From contig JAKSYS010000470.1 in NCBI GenBank assembly GCA_022925895.1, positions 1-50,131 of the forward strand: a stretch of DNA of 50,131 bases. The letters are read 5' to 3'. Source of the stretch: Fragilaria crotonensis. Its lineage: Eukaryota; Bacillariophyta; Fragilariophyceae; Fragilariales; Fragilariaceae. The notes under the pieces are model-generated. The model did no database searches, was not told the DNA's origin, and worked only from the letters and a program-made list of their open reading frames with translations. Every line of letters begins with the position of its first letter. Position 1 is the stretch's first letter. Position numbers and translations under genes: made by a program. Shown one piece after another: positions 11,781 to 22,860 of the stretch.

Positions 11781-12992
11781 CAGGAAAGCAGCAACGAAGG
11801 TTACGACCGAACCTGGAGACGGTGGATTGGGTACTGCCGTCACGTTGGGTACGAAGCTGACCCCTGCCTCACTCTGTTATCCGACAACGAGCGAGACCTC
11901 TTCCTCCGGTCATTCCTCGGCTTCTACAGAGAAGCCGAATGGGACGCAGGGGGGAGACCTAAGGGAGATCGTCGCGAGCCAGTGGTCGCGAGTACTCTGC
12001 GCAAAACCGCAAGCAACCTGGCTGCGGCGTTTCGGGGCAATATCGGGAGCAGCCCCCTGCACATCAAGGGATCCCCGAACATGCGACCTTTCGTCAGGGA
12101 CTGGCTTAAGGCCTGCGACAACACCGACCCACCGAAACGAAAGCAAAAAGCCGCGACACCCCAGCTCTTGCGGGCACTGTTTGAGCAATCAGCAGGGGCT
12201 GGAACGGAAGCAGGACGAGACACACGCGAAGCGGTCGTTGCCGAGATAGCGATCGCGGCTTACTTCTTCGCTATGCGGTCGTGTGAGATCACAGCGACGA
12301 CCACCCCAGGAAGAACCAAGATCATACGTCTCAAGTGCGTCGTATTCCGAGACGCGACGCATCGGGAGATCCCCCACTTGTCAAAACAAGAGCTCCCGAT
12401 GGCCCGCTGAGTAACGGTCACGTTCGAGAACCAGAAGAACGGGCTCAAGATGGACAGGCGCACCCAAGAGAGGACAGGGGACAGTGTCATGTGTCCCGTG
12501 CGGAGGCTGGCATCCCTAGTCCTGCGGGTACTGGACAGAATCCCGGGAGCGGAGCAGGAGACACCCATCGGGTCGATCCAGCAGACGACGGGAGGAACCC
12601 GGGTTATCACCAGCAGCGAACTTCGTTGGAGCCTACGATCAGCGTGTACCAAAGGAGGGGGATCGAGCACCTTCGGGTACAACGCGAGCGACATCGGGAC
12701 GAGGTCGATCAGATCTGGAGCCGCGATGGGACTCTTTCTGATGAACCAACCGGTGGCTAAGATCATGATCCTAGGAAGGTGGTCATCGGATGCCTTCCTG
12801 GATTACATCCGACCCCAGGTCCTGGAATGGACGAACCAACTGAGCGGAGACATGATCCACAACGATTCGTTCTTCGACGCTGCGGATTCCCGGAGAGCAA
12901 ACCCGACCGACCCACGTACGAGGACGAAGGCGGGAGCCCCACTAGCAAATGGATCGAGGAAGGTGGCAAACCGGATGCACCTGCACCACTGA
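11780..12992 (+). pseudogene. tyrosine recombinase of the split-repeat retroelement
   Basis: Read in one frame from about 11780 to the stop at 12992, with one in-frame TGA at 12408-12410. The N-terminal arm-like part has YDRTWRRWIGYC. The catalytic domain shows AYFFAMRSCEIT (first catalytic Arg), FENQKN (Lys region), GTRSIRSGAAMGLF at the HxxR position, LGRWSSDAFLDYIRPQV with the Trp replacing the second His and the catalytic Tyr. At the HxxR box the His is Arg here. The role in the family is insertion of the circular cDNA. The stop and the upstream frameshift make this copy doubtful as a functional enzyme. Confidence 0.85.
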
Positions 12993-13033
12993 CGGATGAA
13001 GAGCGATCTGAGTCAAAGAGAGATTCAATGGCG

Positions 13034-13238
13034 GGACCACCCAACATCCGGGGAGTTGGAGCTGAACTTACCGTCGAGGAATTCCCCTCGACCAAGCCAA
13101 ACATCAGCCTACCAACCTACTACACTAATAGGGCGAGACAACTACTCGCCGAGCCCGACAGAAAACGACTTGGGCAACCCAAACGGAAACAAGAGAGAAG
13201 AACAGACTGGTTTCGAAGTGGCGCAGCGAACAACTTCG
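13034..13238 (+). repeat. split direct repeat B1 (205 bp)
   Basis: Repeated at 13622-13826 with the same length and almost complete identity. It starts just after the recombinase stop (12992) and ends CAACTTCG. Confidence 0.92.
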
Positions 13239-13606
13239 TTACATGGTCTGGGGTGAGAGCACAGTACTGTGTCTCCAGCTCTACTACTACTACTACCACA
13301 CTGGGAAGCGACAGTAGCACTATCGAGGGGGTACCAACGGTCCCACACTATCGGCATTTCGTGTCGGCACCCGGCCACGAAATTTCGTATCGGCATTTCA
13401 TATCGGCATGTCATATGCGGACATACGTGCCGGATACGGACACAACCACGATTCACCGTTGGATGCCGAATCGCACATCAACGTGAATTCGCCGAACCAG
13501 CAAGCTGGAGTGGGAAACTTTGCACACATCGAACCACTATCGTGAATCGACTGTGCCATCCCAACCACCCCAAAGCCAATAGCTTAGCTTCTAACTGTTT
13601 AATTTC
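13239..13606 (+). repeat. split direct repeat A2 (13476-13606 proven, 13239-13475 inferred)
   Basis: 13476-13606 matches A1. The 237 bp in front of it have no partner inside the window, but if A1 was cut by the copia insertion they are the rest of A2, which then abuts B1 directly as in PAT/Ngaro elements. This part includes a run of TCGGCATTTC-like repeats (about 13350-13415) and the palindrome CGAAATTTCG. Confidence 0.7.
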
Positions 13607-13621
13607 CCCAAGCCCACCCCT

Positions 13622-13826
13622 GGACCACCCAACATCCGGGGAGTTGGAGCTGAACTTACCGTCGAGGAATTCCCCTCGACCAAGCCAAACATCAGCCTAC
13701 CAACCTACTACACTAATAGGGCGAGACAACTACTCGCCGAGCCCGACAGAAAACGACTTGGGCAACCCAAACGGAAACAAGAGAGAAGAACAGACTGGTT
13801 TCGAAGTGGCGCAGCGAACAACTTCG
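13622..13826 (+). repeat. split direct repeat B2 (205 bp), right end of element
   Basis: Second copy of B1, separated from A2 by 15 bp. It ends CAACTTCG, directly before a perfect 8-bp-stem hairpin at 13828-13857. Confidence 0.92.
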
Positions 13827-13827
13827 C

Positions 13828-13857
13828 GGGATGCCGTGCTTTTCAAGTTGGCATCCC
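13828..13857. other. hairpin next to the B2 end
   Basis: GGGATGCC (13828-13835) and GGCATCCC (13850-13857) form a perfect inverted repeat with a 14-base loop, one base after the end of B2. It could be a target-site feature or the flank of an older repeat; no T-run follows. Confidence 0.55.
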
Positions 13858-15742
13858 CTATCAAGTGTTTTAGTTTAGCACTTCTAACGGCTCCACACCT
13901 TCGCGTTTTCCTCACTTCTTTAGAGAGTACAAGTACCTTACATTTAACCGCAGACGACCTTGGGAATAATTTTGGAATTTGACTTTTGTCACCTTCATCT
14001 GCAAAGACGATGACCATGGACCTGGCGAGAAAATGAGGGCTGCAGTTGCCAAGGGAACGTTCTAGGTTTGGCAGGCCGAAGACGATCCAGACTATATGGA
14101 GCACGCGAGAAAAGTGGATTACCACACCCGCGCATACCGAGAATTCACTTGGTGGCGTGCTGAAGGATGGGAGAGTGAATATGAACGGCGAGCATCACCA
14201 CGCCCTGCCTCGCGCCGACCACCCCGTGGTCAATACACTAACTGATTACTCCGTTCGATACGCCTTCTCTGACACTGACATGTCATCGTCGATTCGGCTC
14301 CTACGCACTTCTACCCTCGTTCCCTCTCCTTCCATTCTCTTCTTGAACTGTGAATCCTTAGTCAGTCTTCTTCCCCCGGACAACCCCCTGAGACTGTAAC
14401 ATGTAGAGGGGTGGCCACTCAAATTGATCATGCCTTCCTAACTGTACTAACGGTTTACGATCCAATTCGTAGTGCAGTGATGGGCGCTGTTCCCATTCAG
14501 GTCTCAGGAGGCAGGAGGCGCGTTCGCGAAAAGTAGTCCTGTCTACGGGCTCGGGTTTCACGGCTCAAGATCATACAATTACCAAAGTCCAACCACAACA
14601 ACCAAGGCTCCTCTAGCTAGTAGAAGTTGCACACGAACAAGCACAGCTTCGACGAGGGCCACATTGCACTCGAGCCGTGTCCTCAACCGTGGAGGCATTC
14701 TTTGAGATGATTCCATGGCGCCGTGCCAGCGCGCATGTGGGACCCAGTCTCGGATGTTGATAGCGCTGACACGTGAGATTGGTACTCTAGCAAGACCTTC
14801 AACACTATGTCTATGCAAATGTGCAAGGACTTCCACTCCGACATGACCTTTTCTGATGAAAGACATGGATATTGTCCATCATGGCGGTCACAGTCGATTC
14901 GAATAAGTTGCCACGACTACAAAATGCTCGAACAACGAGCAAAACCCGGAGCATTAACATGAGAGTGGTATATTGACTTCAAGAGATAAAGGATACGCAT
15001 CGCTACACTCTTAGGACGATTTCGTATGGACCGCAAAAATTTACGACTAAGCATTTATCGAAGGTTGTACACTTCTATCCATGATTGTTTCTGTTGTTCG
15101 TTCACTTTTGGGTGAAATCGCTAACGGTAGAGCATTCTAAACATACATGCGGACAGCGTGCGAGATCCAGACGTGTCATGGCCAAAGCGCACGGTGCCGT
15201 ATAGCATGGATGTATGAGTCTGTGCGTGAAATGCACATGTTCCAAAGCGACGCAGGCGCCATGGCACTGAATGCTCGCCAGATCCGACGTATGTTGATGA
15301 CTCGAGATGACTATCCCAAGGAGATAACCGGCCCTGAATTCCGCGAAATCAAGAGATGTACATAACGAGAAATGGTGAGAGCAAGTCAGTACAATTTTGT
15401 CTGCCAAACACCCGTGATTGTTCCAATTTCCTCGTCCCACACCATTTTGGTATTGGGACTCGATATCGTGCCATATATGCCAGGATGAGGTTGATGAAGA
15501 CCTATGAGGGCAACGGCCAAGGTGCTAGCGATTTCTTGTAGCTCGGACTGAACGGACCAGGATATGTGTGTGTCATGTATTTCCCGGTTAGCTGGCCAAG
15601 CGTGTTTTTGGTATGTGATGGGGGCACGGAGTGTTTCGATTTCCACTTCAACAACAACAATATAGATATATACTTCTTACCGGATGTTCTCTTTAGATTC
15701 CAAACTGCTGTTTTCTCTGTTATTCTTGCGCACCTTACTGAC
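13858..15742. other. intergenic, possible gene remnant at about 13985-14225
   Basis: No gene can be supported with confidence. On the plus strand a frame from about 13985 to 14245 reads as ordinary protein (VTFICKDDDHGPGEKMRAAV, then a TAG at about 14064, then VWQAEDDPDYMEHARKVDYH and REFTWWRAEGWESEYERR). This composition is unlike random sequence and may be an exon or a decayed gene piece. Another short plus frame at 15230-15364 (QIRRMLMTRDDYPKEITGPE) is similar. I recognise neither. The rest holds nothing I can identify. Confidence 0.35.
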
Positions 15743-16015
15743 TCATTTAACCGACAATCCTTCCAAGTTGGATTCCAAATCTGTGAGTGGTTGTTGTGAT
15801 TGATCATCGTCCGGCGGCAAATCTGGCAAATCTTCTTCGTCGTAAATCACCATGATGCGCAACGTGCAAGAGGGACATTTGGCAATGTCTTCACCATCCC
15901 ATAGCTCTTCAAGGGTGATGCGAAACTTGTCGCCACAAGGACATGGATAGGTATAGACCTGCTCCTTTGGATCGTAGTCCATGTCTTCAATCTCTATTTC
16001 TTCATAAATCGACAT
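15743..16015 (-). CDS. DPH3: diphthamide biosynthesis protein 3 (CSL zinc-finger protein)
   Basis: A complete single-exon ORF of 90 residues, ATG at 16013-16015. DPH3 (Kti11) is a small electron-donor protein that partners the Dph1-Dph2 radical enzyme in the first step of making diphthamide on eEF2, and it also supports Elongator-dependent tRNA modification. The CSL zinc finger is visible: Cys25 and Cys27 in YPCPCGDKF, and Cys47 and Cys50 in IAKCPSC. The EEIEIEDMDYD start and GEDIAKCPSCTLRIMVIYD core are typical, and length is in the family's usual range (about 80-90). The C-terminal 25 residues are acidic and Gln-rich. It stands alone among mobile elements and looks intact. Confidence 0.95.
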   Translation of the reverse strand: MSIYEEIEIEDMDYDPKEQVYTYPCPCGDKFRITLEELWDGEDIAKCPSCTLRIMVIYDEEDLPDLPPDDDQSQQPLTDLESNLEGLSVK

Positions 16016-16876
16016 TGGAATGACGATGCTGAGAACTGGTCCTTAGCTGTAATGCTGGCGGGTTGGATCGCCGCCGCTGCGAACCTCGAGTTGAGGAACA
16101 GCACTCAGAAGAGGATTAATTGTTATTTGTCAGTGACGGAGTGAGTGGTGGGCGACCCGCCGCTGGGGGTTGGTGATTTTGGTGAAACCTTGTTATACAT
16201 ATATGAATACCGTCCGAATATATCGTTTATCATATGGTTAGTACTGTAGCTATTTGTACTACAGTATACAGTATGTATGTGATCCGTGAGAATACAACCA
16301 GTACTGTACAAGTTGTACACGACGAGAGCTGGTGTTGTAGGTCTGTATACACTTATACAGTACAATACCCTTGTACTGTTCATATCATACCAGGGCAGCA
16401 CTGTGTATACCGGTACTTTGACCTCTGACTACCCTGGTACCACGGTACTCGTAGCAGGTAGAGTACGAGTCCTTGTATGATACAACTACAGGTAGATGTA
16501 ACATCGAACAGAGCACGAATCTGATACAACATGGAGATTCGGAGAGAGTTGAAAGGTGCAAGTTTCAGCAGTTATCGTAGTTATCGTATGGTTCTGAGTT
16601 CTGAGTGTGATGCATCGAATGTGTGGTGGGACGGTGGGACTTAGGGTTCAGGTCCATAACCTAATTCTGGTTTGGGGTTATGCAAATTATCATGCATTTA
16701 ATTGCGGTGGCAGTAAGGCAACATGAAGTTTGAACGATGCCAGTATCCATACCATATGTACCAGATACTTGTAGTCTGAAATAGTCAGCATAGAGTACAA
16801 GTACTGTAGGTCTGTAGTGGGCGGTTGGCATGGTACGTTGGGGAGTCGGGAGCTGGAGACCGGCGGCCTTGCCGTT
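16016..16876. other. intergenic, rich in GTAC/TACAGTA palindromic motifs
   Basis: No coding region is supported. Between about 16240 and 16500, and again at 16790-16820, the sequence is crowded with GTACTGTA, TACAGTAC and GTAC words (for example AGTACTGTACAAGTTGTAC near 16300). The first 50 bp or so are the likely 5' flank of DPH3. The same words recur near 19610, 19990, 20105 and 28555 and in the copia LTR. Confidence 0.5.
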
Positions 16877-19450
16877 TCAGGCCCAGGCGACGTGGGCCGT
16901 TGATGCGTTCACACGCAGCTGGCCGGGGTTCTCCTTCGCGGTCCAAGCGCAAGCCGAAACCCGGCGAGTCAGGACAGTACCACTATCAGGATGACAGACC
17001 AAACCCCCTCTGCTGACGAGTGAAATGGCGGCCTTGGCGTTGCCCACATAAGTTGCCGGCGTCTTCGACCAAGCTGAGACGGGAGGTAGACGGATGACGT
17101 GAGAGACATAGACATCCCGAGCTCCGGTGCGCCTCTCAGGCAGAGCAGGCCAATCGTAACCGGGGTAACGCAAAGACGCCAGAGCCCTCAAGGACGGTAT
17201 ATACCAGTCGGCCTGGATGTAGAGGGCCGAAGAGCCCGGAGGCCTGTATATGTTGCCAGACCGGGTTCTTCCCAACAAGTCGGCTCGGAGCCCCGGAGCC
17301 GACACTGCCTTCAGACTAACCGACTCTTCACTCCCACACAGAGATGACAAACAATCTCCTCCCAAGGCTACGGCGTCAACACCGGCAAGGTACGCCGAGG
17401 CTGCGAAGGAATCCCTCGCGCGGTCGCTCTGGAACTCCAACCTATGGAGAGCGTAGGCTAACCCCCAGTCCCCGAAGTGCCAAGTCTTAATTGGGTGGTC
17501 GGAGTAGAGGCGAGTGAGCCCGAACACCGAAACAGCCGAGAGGAGTGCTACGCCGCTCGAGACGAGCGACGGGCCCAGCGAGGATATCCAGGTGAGCAAG
17601 CCGCTGGCAACGGCTATGCCCAGGGCGATCGAAAGTAAAGACAGGGGGAGGCACGTGAAGAGCACTACGTTGAACGAAACTTCCCGGCTAACCAGGACAG
17701 CCGCACCCGATGAGCCTCCGAAGCGCGGGGCGGTCGATACGGCCCACCGACCTCCGCCGGACCTGAAGGCTCGTGGTGGCTTCCAGGTCGGAGGGACGGT
17801 GGGAGGAGCGCTCGACCTCAAATCGCCTAGAATGGCGGCGTGGTCGAGATCCAAAGCAGCCGTGCCGTGGTAGAACTGGTCCAAGAACGCTAAATCGTCG
17901 ACTCTCCTGTCCGACACTCCGCTTAATAGCTCGCTCGTCGAGTGGTGGCTTCCAGGTCGGAGGGACGGTGGGAGGAGCGCTCGACCTCAAATCGCCTAGA
18001 ATGGCGGCGTGGTCGAGATCCAAAGCAGCCGTGCCGTGGTAGAACTGGTCCAAGAACCCTAAATCGTCGCATCTGCTGTCCGACAATTCGGTTGCGGATT
18101 GAGAAGCCTCCCCTACATCCGACGACGCGCGTGATAGCTCGCTGGTCGACTGAAGAGGCGCACTCGAACGCGGCACGTCCGGGGCGGCGCTGACCCACCA
18201 ACTAGCGGGCGTAGGGGATGGGAGGCCGGCTCGGGTGGAGAACGAGTACTTCCTAGGAGGCCTTACACAGACTAAAAGCGGGAACCCGGGCATTTCTGGC
18301 CGTGGACTGATATAAGACTCTTTTCTGTCAAGAGCGTGCTTCAGCCTGCCGGCAACGGCCTCCACACTGGCTTCGTTAGCCGCTACAGCGAGGAAATACC
18401 TGCCGAGATGCCATCTGGCGTCTCGGGTAGTCAAGTCCGAGGAGAGCGCCGCGGCAAGAAGATTCGGAAACACGGCGTGTGAAGGGAAGGAGTCGCCTTC
18501 TGACAAAGTGTCGCCTTCCGCGTTCAGTAGCAGTGCATTGAGAGTGTAGCGCTGTAGGTCATCATCGCTCCGGAGTTTAGGGGCACGGGCGGCTAAGCCG
18601 GCAGCAACGGCCGCATCGAGCAAGGCACCGTTATCCTCGGTGCGCTTTATGAGAGCGCCGGCCGGCGATGATAGCTGCCTAGCTTTGCTAACGGCGCTCC
18701 TGCTGTAACCCAGAACCATGACATCTTCTGCAACGGCCAGGTACGCTGCGTCAACGTTGTCGATGTCCCTACAATTATAGCACTGCTCAATGATGGCACG
18801 ACTCGAGCTGTCCGAGAGCAGTACATCGCGCCGCCCCTCCCTTGCGGCGTCTACGGGAATCGCGGGAATCGCGTTACGGACTACCTCAAGGATTTTACCT
18901 AGGTATATCAGAGCTGCCGCGCTGCCCCCCCTACCATCGGCGTAAGAACCGACGTGGTTTATGAACTCCAAGTCCAAAGCGGCCGAAGGTTCAAGACCAG
19001 AGCCAGGAGTAGGCGCGCGAAGTAGTCTGGACAATTCCCCGACCAGGAAAGCAGCACGTAGCTTGCTTAACCGGGAGTCGTCCGAACGAACTCTAGCTAT
19101 AGCGCAATCACGAGACTTGGCGTTCCAGTTGTCGGGACCGCACCATTTGAAAACGTCGTCATCTACGCCTGCGAGCATTAGGACCTCCCTCAACGTATGG
19201 TCTGGCCTCGTTGCGTCAGCATACCAGTCCTTTGTGACGGCTTTGCGAGCTAAGACGAGAAGATCCCGGCAGAGTTTACTCCTATCGGGATCGGGTTGCG
19301 TATCGGGATCGGGTTGCCGAGCGAGCTGCGGATCGGCGCGCTGCCCGCGAGTAGAGAAGACGCTCGGCAAAGACCTCAGCATCTCAGACACCAGAAACAG
19401 CGGTGTCTCACAGCGCGAAGCGAACGTCGAGGAGCACAGGAAGGCCCGTT
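16877..19450 (-). pseudogene. unrecognised GC-rich gene, broken by tandem duplication and frameshift
   Basis: Two long minus-strand frames, 19391-17688 (567 codons) and 17917-16877 (346 codons), are parts of one gene. A segment of about 169 bp is present twice (17773-17941 and 17942-18110 region); 169 is not a multiple of three, so the copy shifts the frame. Both copies encode the same DQFYHGTAALDLDHAAILGD peptide. Upstream, a frame at about 19450-19590 (VRFATARLNFDLDLL) probably continues the N-terminus after another shift. The protein is Ala/Leu/Ser/Asp-rich, with two hydrophobic stretches, possibly membrane spans, near 17500-17680. I recognise no family. A viral or other foreign origin is possible from the isolated GC-rich block, but nothing in the sequence proves it. 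Confidence 0.55.
17773..18110. repeat. 169-bp tandem duplication
   Basis: 17773-17918 and 17942-18087 are nearly identical, offset by 169 bp. The end of the unit also recurs as TAGCTCGCTSGTCGA at about 17926-17941 and 18132-18148, with 37 extra bases in the right copy. The duplication falls inside the unrecognised gene and puts its two halves in different frames. Confidence 0.9.
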
Positions 19451-19599
19451 ATACCTCCTCAGCAAGCAGGTCTAAGTCAAAGTTCAGCCTCGCTGTAGCG
19501 AATCTAACCTTCGAATTCGCCGAAGGGTCTACCGGTAGAGGTGTCAAGGCAGAGGGTAACGTGAAGCGATGGTCGCGGAGCACTGGGGGGGCACAATCA

Positions 19600-20498
19600 G
19601 CTACTACCTGGTACTGTACCTCTGCTTACCTTGCCGGTTCCACTTTTTTTGCACACTCGTTTGTTTTATGTCATTTCTATGTTCTGATTGAAGTAATGCA
19701 CAAGCAAGTCGTATTGCACGTATATCTAACTACCGGTACTCTGTATGGCCTTTTGTCAGCAAATCTTTTTATTCACAATTTTTCTGTGTATTCATTTCTG
19801 TTAAACGTATTAATTACATGTTCCCCTGTAACATCTAGTACACTAGCCATGTAATCACATGGTATTCAATTTTTTAATATATACAATATTGATAATTTTT
19901 TTTACTCGTTCAAAAAAAATGTGTTCGTTGCACATTTTATTTGTACGACAACGTACATTTGCCGCGTATTAATGTTACATAAAAATGTACAGTATTCTTC
20001 TACGATGGCAGCACTCCGCGTACCTATAAGCGTACAGGTCAAGTTGGATACTGTCGCACAGCAGACACTACACCGGTAGCTACTACTCCAGAGTCCAGAG
20101 TACTGTATATGATTCGACTGCATCCCTAATTTCCGTTTCTAACACACTGCCGTCATCGCGTTGAAAAGGTCATCGGCATCCCGCAGACACCGTTGAACCA
20201 CGTACGAGTAATGGCAGAGTGTTGGTTTGTTGAGAATGAGGAAGATGTTTTGTCTGCGTGATGAACACATCTATCTAGCCACTAGGCTACTTGAAGTTTG
20301 TCTACCGTATGCTCTGGTCGGGCGATCAAAGTCCTTACCTCATACTTTGTATTCAACTATCAGAGTATGCAAGTGATTCAGCGGGACGACCCTTCGTCCA
20401 CTCTTTTTGGCTCTAGCCTTTATCTTCGAACCGTACATCCAAGGCCTATCGCTAGCGAAGCCATCAAGCAGTTTCTTTTTCCTTTCCTTCGTTCTGCC
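19600..20498. other. AT-rich intergenic and leader region
   Basis: From about 19620 to 20000 the sequence is strongly AT-rich, with long T runs. No gene is supported. The last 200 bp (about 20300-20498) lead into the gag of the next element and contain a short inverted repeat, CATACT...AGTATG (20340-20368). I could not find a repeat of this leader at the other end of that element. Confidence 0.45.
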
Positions 20499-22842
20499 AT
20501 GTCCGATGTCGACTCCGTCCTCGATTCCTTAATGGATGATGCCACAGGCGTTTCCTTCGTTGTGGTCGAGGGCTCTGCGCGGGCTGCTCGCCCACCCTCA
20601 CCGCCTCGGGCGGTTCGTATTATGGGGGTTGGTAGAAGCGGGATGCAAGGTACGACATCAAGTGCTGTTAGTGGAAAGATTTATCCTGTTGTTCGTGTGA
20701 CTGGTTCCGATCGTTCAATTTGTTTCGGTCTTGTCGGTAAGGGGGTGGTGCGTTTTGCATGAAACGTAATTGTACTTTTAGTTCCCACGGGGACGCAAAG
20801 ACTGCGTTTCAAGGAACAGAAGCGACGTGCTTCTTCATCTGTCGAGGTGGAGAAGTGAGTACTATCATCTACGCACAACCCAACATCGATGAGCGTCGAG
20901 TTCCTTTGAAAATCAAAGAAGAATGGCAAACCCAGCAGCGAACCCTAGCCGAATGGAGGATGGCGTTCAGGGCCGTCGAAAATGTAGATGATGTAGACGC
21001 TTCGACAGATGAAATCAAAAAGGAAGTCACGTTCTTGGAGGATACCTCGAATTTTAGAACACCATCTAGAAAGCGGAAGGAAGCGTCATCGGATGGTGAA
21101 GGAGAAGCTTTGGGAAACCTTGATTTTGTTGGACACGTAAGAGCCCTCCCTGAAGACCTCACTGCGGAACTGGAGGATGTTATCACGAACACCATGGCAA
21201 AAGGGTTGCTTACGCGCATTGTTGCCCGACTCGAGTCGAGCATGGTAAATCAAGGAGCGGCGTTGGAAACAGTTGCTGAGATGACCTACAAGAGATTTTT
21301 GGTCAACGAACAAGACTTGCGAGCAGTTTCAGGCGCCGTTCAATACATCCAAACGTCCGTGGGACAACCAGTTGAATTGGACACCAGGTTTGAGGCACCA
21401 ACACTATGGAGTGCTACGTCGTTCGTATCCGAAGAACTTGTAAGAGTTGCGAATGGATTGTCGAGTCTGGAAGGAGCGTTGGAACCCATGCAGAAGGACC
21501 TCAGTGTGATCAACGGAAAGTTCAGTCAGTTTGTCAAGATGGGACAAGTAGTAGATAAAATGCTGAAAGTTATCGTGATGATGTCCGGTAAGGTGAAGGA
21601 AGCATCGAGCGAAATCATTGGGCTGAAAGTCAAGATTGAGTCCATGGAGTCGGAATTAAGCACCTCTCGAAATTCGAGTCGCGATAAGAGACCTAATATC
21701 TCGGGCTCCAGCAAAGTCGAAATGGATGAGCTTATGGATATGTTTGGGACCAGTCATGTTGCGGGGGGGAGCGTCGGGACGGTGGTCACCCCAGAGAACT
21801 AAAGTTCGACTCATTCACTCGTCAGTTGAAGCAGTTGAGCGACGATATCGGGGTTCTCAAGGCAGTGTCGGAGGATAAGTCTGTGAAGTTTGCTGGCTTG
21901 GGTTGGAGGACGATCCTGGACTGTCAGCTCTGGATCAAGAGCAACTTTCCAAGCAACCGATACGGGCTTATCATGGACCCATTGCTGATGTTGGATCGAG
22001 TGTTCGGGTCCGACGACGTGGAAGCCGACAGCCAGTTCAAAACATTGGAGTCGAGAGTCAAATTGAAGATTGCAACAGGGGCAGAAGCGGCCGCAATCAA
22101 GGCTTTGTACTTCAAGCGGCCTCGTTTGTTTCACTCGGGACAAGTATCGATGGCAACGGATCGTCACAAGTCCAAGCTTAACAAACTTCCGGATCATAAA
22201 GTTTGGAAAGCTGGGGGAGAAGGCGTTCACAATCATATTGTGATGCGGTTGAATCTCCTGCACTTGACCATTTCGCAGGACATCGGACACGTTCTTGGAC
22301 ATGACCCAAAAGGACAGTTGTTGGCGACCATGTGTTTAAACGCGACCGTCACTTTTCTGACCCAAATGCTCGCATTCGTGGACTCCATTTATGACAAGTT
22401 GGTGATGGCGTCAAAATTCACGGCCGAACAGGGATGGTCCCTCACGATGAAGATTCTGGACAGAATTTGTGAAGATTTGTATGCTCCCAAGGAAGGAGTG
22501 GTGGTCGCAATGAACGTAGAAGATCCAAGTTCTATTTGTGCGCATGTGCTGTGGTCCTGCTTCAGGACCCACGACATCATGGCAACGTACATGGATGTGA
22601 ACTTTGAAAACCACCCGGCAATCTCTGCAGAATATGTTAAATTTCTTGCGACAAACTCTGGTTTCGAGAAGGTCGAACGACTCGAGACGACAGTTGCCAG
22701 TTTTAAATCACTGGTAGACAAGGCGTCATCGGACGCCGCAAAAGCCAAGTCGGTGGCTGATGGCTCGGCAAGCGCGGCGTCGTCGGCGACAAAGGCGCTG
22801 GCGGAGTTAGTTAAACGAGTCGGAAAGTTGGAAAATAAGTGA
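20499..22842 (+). pseudogene. gag-like region of the second retroelement
   Basis: Start chosen at the ATG on 20499-20501 (MSDVDSVLDSLMDDATG), after an untranslated leader. The first frame ends TGA at 20760-20762 and overlaps the next ATG by four bases (ATGA); the second frame runs 20759-21802 and the third from about 21803 to 22842. The three read as one protein: the ends join without loss of character and only single-base shifts are needed. The second part has an acidic stretch and predicted coiled-coil character (EEL, ESMESEL heptads), and the third part ends in an Ala/Ser-rich helix and a final coiled coil (ALAELVKRVGKLENK). Gag is inferred from position; no zinc knuckle is seen. Confidence 0.6.
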
Positions 22843-22860
22843 CATGGTGGCAGAGAACAC

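Larger units (their letters stand above)
6491..13826 (+). mobile_element. tyrosine-recombinase retroelement with split direct repeats (PAT/Ngaro-like layout)
   Basis: The element has, on the plus strand, a gag-like region, a linker ORF, RT with RNase H, and a tyrosine recombinase in place of a DDE integrase, which is diagnostic of the DIRS order. Its termini are split direct repeats: A1 6491-6624, B1 13034-13238, A2 ending at 13606, B2 13622-13826. That A1-ORFs-B1-A2-B2 order is the one known for PAT and Ngaro elements, in contrast to the inverted repeats of DIRS1. Homology between A1 and A2 starts exactly at the base after the copia LTR, so A1 is probably cut by the copia insertion and the true left end lies outside the window. 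Several frameshifts and an in-frame TGA show a decayed copy. Confidence 0.85.

Noticed and set aside
18961-19854. 297-codon plus-strand ORF
   Set aside because: Antisense to the long minus-strand gene, and its tail runs into AT-rich spacer with low-complexity hydrophobic sequence; a shadow frame.
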